A stretch of DNA of 64,000 nucleotides from Adiantum capillus-veneris (lineage: Eukaryota > Streptophyta > Polypodiopsida > Polypodiales > Pteridaceae), in NCBI GenBank assembly GCA_014529385.2, contig CM043956.1, positions 62,419,120-62,483,119 of the forward strand, in the 5' to 3' direction. This document shows, piece after piece, positions 35,583 through 64,000 of the stretch (its first letter is position 1; every line of letters begins with the position of its first letter). The notes below the pieces were generated by a model. That model was not told where the DNA came from and did no database searches. It saw nothing but the letters and a program-made list of their open reading frames with translations. The position numbers were made by a program, and so were the translations under genes.

Positions 35583-36480
35583 TAGCCTTTGGCCCAATCC
35601 AATCTAGATTTTCTCACAATCTTGGTAAGTATTGTACACAAGGTCTTGTTTGTGCTCTCAACATATTCATTTGTTTTTGGATGGTATGGTGTTGGTTTTC
35701 AATGAACTATCATCAATTCATCCAAAAGATGTCTAATTTATTTGTATAGAATGCTCTCCTCAATTATTCACCATTTCAATTGGTAGTCCATACCTTGTAA
35801 ACATATACCATTTCGTATAAAACTATGCTCACATCATTCTTTTGTGTTGGATTGGCTTCAGTCCCTCTAGTTGAGGTAATCAATAGAAAATATGATATAT
35901 TTTTTGTGTTCTGTAGGCAGGCAAAGCTATGGGACCCACAAAGTAGATTTTCCATTTGGAAAAAACTCTTTTCCCCATCATTGGTTGTAAAGACTTTTCA
36001 ATCCTTTTAGCGTGTTGCTCCAAAAAAAATATGAATTGGTTTGCCAATAAATAGCATCAAATTTTCTTTGTTGTGTTGATCATTCCTAATCCTTCTTTAT
36101 CTATAGTGGTGTAGTTCTTTTCATTACTATTCAATTTCCAATTAGCATAACAAATGGGGCATTCCATGTTACCCTCACCTAATTAAGCTAGTATACATCC
36201 TATAGCATAAGCTGACACATCCATATGGACATGAAAAAACTTTGTTCAATCAAAAGCTTTCAAGATTGGAGCAGAAATCAAGAGGTTTTTAAGTTGTTAA
36301 AAAGTTTTTTGACTCTTTTGTTCACTCAAAATTTGTAATCAATTGATAAAGAGGTTTTGTAACTATTGTATACATCAATGATCATATTCACAATGGCCAT
36401 AAAGGTTTGTACCTCTTTCGCTATCGTAGGTTTAGGTTATTCTACAATGACATTGATCTTTTTCGAATTCGTGAAAAACC
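35583..36480 (-). pseudogene. Old Ty3/gypsy pol remnant
   Basis: Minus-strand reading across many stops gives, in order: an end-of-RT block (APILKAFD.TKFFHVHMD), RNase H (NEKNYTTIDKEGLGM then YLLANQFIFF), integrase core (FVGPIALPAYRTQ, RYGLPIEMV) and the integrase end (STNKTLCTILTKIV, DWAKGY). The last residue abuts the copia LTR at 35582, so the copia copy inserted into this older element. It is a different lineage from the chromoviruses elsewhere here. Confidence 0.65.
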
Positions 36481-37473
36481 TATTTTCAAAACGCTGACCA
36501 CAAATCTTATCTTACTATGAAGACATAATTTTAAAGGTTTAGATAAATTCTATAGGCTCCACACTTCTCAAATACTTTTTGTAGATACTATATGTGATCT
36601 TGTTTCAGCAAATAATGAACACATAGGTCATGTATGCATAGTTTTAGGAATATCTACAGATACTCTCTGAATGTGGCTCATCAGTTTTTGAAAGTTTGTT
36701 GGTGCATTACTATCCATGTGATTTTCATGTGACACTTTATACCTAGGACATATGACCTACATGATGATGTAATCATTATCCCATGGTATAAGCACCCAGT
36801 TAGCCTATAAATTCAACCTTGTATTCACTAATTCTTCTTGTGCTTTGTATATACGCCCATCACGGGATATGTTATCTTGTGTTTGCACACCAAGTAATAC
36901 ATTCTATGTTGTGTGCCTTAAGCTTCTTTTCCATCTCCAACCTCTGTATGCATTCTATAACCCTAACTCCAACAAGAGAGCCATGTGGTCAATGCTGCCC
37001 ATGTTTTATCGTCAAATCATACAATTTCACCTTAAATGAAGTGTGGACACTAATTCCATAGCAAAGATAAGCCATCAACTTACACCCATACATATATTAC
37101 TACCTATATATATATATATATATATATACACCAAAGTGTTGAAATACAAATATCACACATAATATATACATACATGGCTTTGATCAAGGATATGGTTCCA
37201 AGAGTGTGAAATAGTACAAAAACTTCTAAGAGTAGTTTTACAAAAATTGTGGTAGACAAGCAAGGATTTCCGAGGAAGTAGCCTACAAAAGGCATCAATA
37301 ACCACAATTAACCCGATTGATATATATATTTGGAGTTTTTTTTAGTGACTGGGTAGTCTTCATGTCGGCTCTTACCATTAAATTGAGCAAATTTTAGAAA
37401 GAGTAGTACCTAGTAACTGGTGAATGTGTATGTAAGTTGCATGTCAATAGTTACAAACTTACTCTAAGCCACA

Positions 37474-37475
<2 letters not shown>
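36481..37475. other. Unassigned AT-rich stretch
   Basis: No coding signal was recognised. A (TA)n run of about 24 bases lies at 37104-37128. Confidence 0.35.

Positions 37476-37530
<55 letters not shown>
37476..37530. repeat. (GT)n microsatellite
   Basis: About 27 GT units. Confidence 0.97.
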
Positions 37531-37532
<2 letters not shown>

Positions 37533-37882
37533 CCTCCAACCAAGGGAGAAGATCCAAATGGTGCGAGGTAGGACCCACTATGAGGTCCTACACCCAACCA
37601 AGGTTAAACTTCCAAGGTAAATGTAAGTTCTCAAATTGGTGCTACACATATGTCGTAAAAGGAGTGGTATTTGGTGAAGTGGTGCCCATGTGGCTTATAG
37701 AAGCATTATAACCTAGATAAAAAAACCAGAATATATCAAGTGTATTAAACATAGTACTAGAGCAAGGAAAAATGTTTTTTCATCTTTCACAAAAGTTGAA
37801 TCGAATTTTGTTCATCATTCTCCAAGGTTATTGTAATACAAAGGCCTTATAATAGTTATGTGCACTACTTTGACAAATGATT

Positions 37883-38289
37883 TTTTATTTATTTATTTTT
37901 TTGACACACCAAAGGGCCCACAGGGGGAGGTGCTTATCCCTTCCAAATATTAGCCATGTTACATGGTCGGGCAAGGGCCGCATACCATCGGGCAAGAGCC
38001 ACGTGTAGGCATCACCATGGCCACCTAATTGATGCACCACATGCTAATTGATGCACCACATGCTGGGAACGATGGAGAGAACTCGTAGCAACCAGCTAGG
38101 AACCTCCTCCTCGGGTGACCCACCCGAGGAGGAGGATGCACTCGAGTGTCCAAGGGCAAGAGCCCTAGCAACGTGAACACCAGGTGAGCACAAGGTGTCC
38201 CTCGAGAGTGTGACCCAACGGGGGATTTGAACCCACAACCCGTAGGTTGAGAGGCCAAAGCCTTACCGTTAGACCAACTCTTTGGGGAC
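37883..38289 (-). mobile_element. tRNA-derived SINE with perfect target duplication
   Basis: A 407-base minus-strand element. Its head has a Pol III promoter: box A TGGTCTAACGG (38266-38276) and box B GGTTCAAATCC (38223-38233), about 33 bases apart as in a tRNA. A non-tRNA body follows, including a 15-bp stem hairpin (38103-38135) and a 17-base direct repeat (38028-38062). It ends in an A-rich AAATAAATAAAT tail. The flanks are identical 11-base repeats, GACAAATGATT, at 37872-37882 and 38290-38300. This is a retroposed SINE, not a working tRNA. Confidence 0.9.
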
Positions 38290-38300
38290 GACAAATGATT

Positions 38301-38783
38301 AGTTGATCGAGCTGAAGATTACAAACATATATCATAATGTTATTAGTGTGTCTAGTACATGAGTAACTACCATGAGTGAGGCTATCGCTATGTTTTCATA
38401 GACGAAGTAAGGAGAACCTCAACCCATCCGGTTGGATTGGTTGAAATGTTGCTGGGATTTTGCAATCTAGTCGGTTAAAATCACACAATTCCTACAATTG
38501 TCTTGTACTAGGAAGAAAATTGCCTTTGAACCTACCATGTTGCTTTTGTACAGCTCAATGGGGTGGAAGACCTCTGAGGCATCCACACATGAGCTCCTTG
38601 TTCATGGCAATACAACCTTATTACAGATAGTCACTGTAGGAGTTGTTAGAAGCAATGCATCCAACACTGATGCCTCTACTTAGTCATTTTAGTCATCAGC
38701 AGAGCTTCTTCAATAAATATAGTGGTCATGCACAAGGATTAGTCTATCATCCAACAAAAATAGTCTACTACCTCTGCGTGCAC

Positions 38784-38784
<1 letters not shown>
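38301..38784. other. Unassigned spacer
   Basis: Open frames are short and match nothing I know. Confidence 0.3.

Positions 38785-38838
<54 letters not shown>
38785..38838. repeat. (GA)n microsatellite
   Basis: About 27 GA units. Confidence 0.97.
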
Positions 38839-38839
<1 letters not shown>

Positions 38840-39667
38840 CCTCTCTTTCCATCCACATGGCAAGGTTTGAGAAAAGCATGCCCTTTTTATACGTGCTCAA
38901 AACACCTCCGCATCAACACTCCCTTTTTCTCAAAAGGGACTGCCAACAAATCACATTCATGATTGATTACATTCCAATGCCACGGCTCGGAAAAGGTCAG
39001 TTCCCTTTATCCACAACTCAAAATATGGCCGCCTCAAATTTTTGCAAGAAGGATTTGGGGCCAGCTCAAGTTTCAGGATTTTTAATTGAAAAGTCGAGGT
39101 TTATCCTTATCAAATATGGTTTTCATCTTCTCATAAAGAGATGAAAAGGATCCAAAGCCAGCTCCATAAAATCATTTTCCCGAGCCTTGCATTCCACTTT
39201 GGGCATCATGCCATAAAGGTGCAAAAAATTAAAATGAAAATTGACATCCACTTGCCAAAATATGATCAGACATTGACCAAATGAGATCCGAATGCTACCA
39301 AACTTGCAAAGCACCTTGAACTCTCCCCCTCTCACATTAAGAAATGCAGCAAGGAAATGCTTCAACTTCCCAAAAAGTTGAGAGCTTGCTCAATTGGTAA
39401 TGTCATTGCACATTTTCCGCAAAGGTAGACGATGTGAAACTGTACAACATTCCATTATCACAGTATCTTGCATTCAAGATCCATAAGTGGACGATACCTC
39501 TCTACATGGGCTTTTTACCAAAGGCAAGTTCTCTCTCTCACAGCTTATATGCTTGTAAAGCAAAGCATGCAAGGATCATGGGCATTGCCGACTACAAGGC
39601 AGGAGTCACACTATACTACATCTTTACAGAAGCTGGCTAGCAACACCCAAGTTCACAGCTTACATCC
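38839..39667 (-). other. Region 3' of the CBS gene
   Basis: Likely holds the 3' untranslated region and terminator of the gene ending at 39668. I see no clear polyadenylation signal that I would defend and no other gene. Confidence 0.3.
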
Positions 39668-61983
<22,316 letters not shown>

Positions 61984-62019
61984 CCAGAGTTGAGAGAGAA
62001 CCCGTGTGTGTGTGTGTGA

Positions 62020-62073
<54 letters not shown>

Positions 62074-62113
62074 CGGGGGTTGTTGCGGACGTGTGTGTGT
62101 GTGTTTGTGAGAG

Positions 62114-62144
<31 letters not shown>

Positions 62145-62160
62145 GTGTTTAGCGGGACTC
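61984..62160 (-). promoter_or_regulatory. 5' flank/5' UTR of the CBS gene with poly-C, AC and CT tracts
   Basis: Seen from the gene, a CT run (62108-62142), an AC run (62089-62105) and a poly-C run of about 50 bases (62023-62073) lie 40-160 bases upstream of the ATG. CT-rich leaders are common in plant genes. No TATA box is obvious. Confidence 0.4.
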
Positions 62161-62545
62161 GAGAATTCCGATGGGCGATCGCATCATTGTGCCAAGTCAG
62201 CCAAGCACGAAAGACTGCCACTTGCCCACAGATTATTCACAAGAGGAGACTTACGAGGAATCTTGACTCGGGAGGACGCTGTTTTGTCTTTACTTCCGTT
62301 TTCCCACCTGGCAGCCTCATCCACTCCCAAAATATCTTCGTCCTTGACAATTAGTAAAGGCTTGCCTCCATCACCCATCCTCAACACTAACACCTATATT
62401 TAAGGAGGGGAGGGGAGGGGGGGGGAGGAGAGGGAAGTTCAAGCACGAAAGTCGGGGAGATCGCGGTTGCAAGAGTCAAAGCAAAAACTAAACTTGGACA
62501 ACCTGAGGAATGCATGTCACTTCACAATATAAGGTCATAAAAACG
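62161..62545. other. Upstream region, nothing recognised
   Basis: Includes a G-rich stretch near 62406-62430. No gene recognised. Confidence 0.3.
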
Positions 62546-62549
62546 ATTG

Positions 62550-62880
62550 GGCATACATGATGCGCGCGTGGGTGAGGTGGTTAGCTTATGTGACTCAACA
62601 CCCGGATTGCAAGGTCACCAGTTCAAATCCCGACGGTGCACCTTGTTTTGCCCACTAACCAGATTTATTGCGCTTAGTTTTTTGTGCAGCTGTGTTCAGT
62701 CCGCCTCAAGATCCTGCCCCTCAACCCGGACTGTCGATCCCATTACTCCCCCCCCCCCCCCCCCCCACATTATAGATGGGTGTTACTTAGTGCCAAGGAT
62801 CACCCATCATTAGGGTGGGAGCTCATTATTGACCATGTGTCCCCCCTCAACACTAAAGGGCACGGGTAGGGGGGCGGTGG
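62550..62880 (+). mobile_element. tRNA-derived SINE-like repeat
   Basis: A tRNA-like head at 62564-62640: box-A-like GGTGGTTAGCTTATG and box B AGTTCAAATCCC (about 62629-62640). The body is interrupted by poly-C (62748-62766). Ends and target duplication could not be defined. Confidence 0.5.
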
Positions 62881-62929
62881 GATCTACGGGAAAGAATTGC
62901 ACGCGCAAATCTCGAGGGAATTGGAGGGC

Positions 62930-63020
62930 TCAACAAATTTGACAAGCGCTAGGTTTGAACTTGGGTGGGCGCTATGCAAGGCTTGTGGCCTATCCAACTC
63001 TCTTATGCGCATATGGTGCC
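62930..63020 (-). repeat. Second tRNA-like fragment
   Basis: On the minus strand GAGTTGGATAGGCCACAAG is followed by AAGTTCAAACCTAGCG, a box-B-like GTTCAAACC. Probably a fragment of another SINE, opposite in orientation to the one at 62550. Confidence 0.4.
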
Positions 63021-63304
63021 CATAATGGGAAGCAAATGCATGATAATTAAACTTGGACAAGGGCAGAAGTAAACTAGGACAAAAGAGGTAAACTCGTACA
63101 CGCCGCGTAAAATCGGACGGCCGAGCAGACCTCGCATCGTGTGCATCTAGTTCTCCGTCATAGATCCCATTGCTCCCTCTTCATTTAATACCCCGTGCCC
63201 TTTAGTCCTGGCATCTCTCCCTTCCCTCTCTCTCTCTTGTTCAGAGGACCGATCGCGCACTTGTGTAGAAGAAACAGCTCTCACCCTCAAAAGAGAGCAA
63301 AATC
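63021..63304. other. Unassigned stretch
   Basis: No gene recognised. Confidence 0.3.
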
Positions 63305-63312
63305 CCCCCCCC

Positions 63313-63356
<44 letters not shown>

Positions 63357-63360
63357 AAAA
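63305..63360. repeat. Poly-C then poly-A tract
   Basis: About 40 C residues (one A interruption near the start) followed by 14 A residues. Confidence 0.96.
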
Positions 63361-64000
63361 GTTGCACAAGGGCGCTTGAGTTGCTGGCTTGTGGAAGTTG
63401 CCATGGAGCAATTTCATTCATCACATTCATGTCCCAAACATGGATCGTTGTGTTGCCTCTGAACTAGGGCAATTGTATCTCAAACCCTTGGTGGTCTCAT
63501 TTTGCATAGGGTGTCGTGTCAATGTGTCGTAGATGCTACGTGCAACACTTCAGGGATGCCACCTATACTACCCGAAAGCCCTTCTGAGTGCGCATCTTTT
63601 TTGCCCTTTGCAATGCAAAATTAACCACAAAAGCTCAAGATCTACCCTGGTTAATTTTTGTGTCATCATCTTCTTGACTAGATTTGCTTGTGCAACCATC
63701 ATGGGAGGATCAAGTCTTGTTACATTTGCCCACAGCATCATCAACTAGGATAGTGTTGCTAGATTTGCATGTGAGAGCAGCAAAAGAGAGTTTCAACAAA
63801 ATTAGAAAGACCGAGAGAGGGATCGGGGGGGGGGGGGTGCAAGAGGATCTCGAGAAGGGATAGAGAAGAGAGAGGAAGGCGATAGAGAAAAGTTAGGTGC
63901 ATAGGGGTGTATCTACTAACATAATATGGCAGAAGGGAGAGCCATTTACACGTGTCGCAATCTGCGACCTGAAGGCTAAAGTCCAAAACAAATACAAGCC
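63361..64000. other. Unassigned end of window
   Basis: Short frames only; a G run lies at 63826-63838. Nothing I can name. Confidence 0.3.

Noticed and set aside
38025-38294. tRNA gene on the minus strand
   Set aside because: The A and B boxes are present, but the sequence continues into a 330-base non-tRNA body with an A-rich tail and target duplications, so it is a SINE.

Overview
This window is nuclear DNA of a land plant. The evidence is spliceosomal introns with GT..AG borders, a plant-type SnRK1 gamma-like CBS-domain gene, CACTA/EnSpm transposases of the TNP2 type with a DUF4216-like tail, a chromodomain Ty3/gypsy element, Ty1/copia elements primed on initiator-Met tRNA, tRNA-derived SINEs, and very long CT/GA, TA and poly-G/poly-C tracts. 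A fern or another plant with a large repeat-rich genome would fit, but the species cannot be fixed from this sequence. There are no bacterial operons, rRNA genes or CRISPR arrays.

Layout. 1-5.8 kb: decayed non-coding repeat DNA, possibly an old long LTR, with several tandem repeats. 5.3-8.85 kb: broken CACTA transposase on the minus strand. 8.85-19.28 kb: a Ty3/gypsy deletion derivative on the plus strand. Its 3' LTR is split by an almost intact Ty1/copia element (13850-19031, minus). 19.7-29.46 kb: a truncated copy of the same copia family, split by a complete CACTA element (20701-29039). 29.8-35.58 kb: two more copies of that copia family fused by a deletion, which puts integrase in frame with gag. 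35.58-36.5 kb: a very old gypsy pol remnant. 37.88-38.29 kb: a tRNA-derived SINE with perfect target-site duplications.

39.67-61.98 kb (minus strand): the one clear host gene. It has six exons that join into a 401-residue protein with four CBS motifs, like the SNF4/PV42 gamma-type subunits of plant SnRK1. Exon 1 lies 19.6 kb from exon 2. Intron 1 holds a minus-strand gypsy element whose 5' LTR is split by a younger 9.2-kb plus-strand chromovirus (47068-56273, TSD ATAAA). Two solo LTRs of the older family sit in the gag of the first and the pol of the second, each with its own perfect 5-bp duplication. A frameshifted LINE-like 3' end and large microsatellites fill the rest. 62.0-64.0 kb: upstream region of the gene, with poly-G/poly-C tracts and tRNA-like repeats.

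The transposable elements serve their own movement (gag packaging, protease, integrase, reverse transcriptase/RNase H, or cut-and-paste transposase). Nearly all are disabled by stops, shifts or deletions. In the better preserved elements the in-frame stops are mostly TAG, which fits deamination of methylated CAG codons. I found no clearly new functional system. The most informative content is the nesting history and its effect on the CBS gene.
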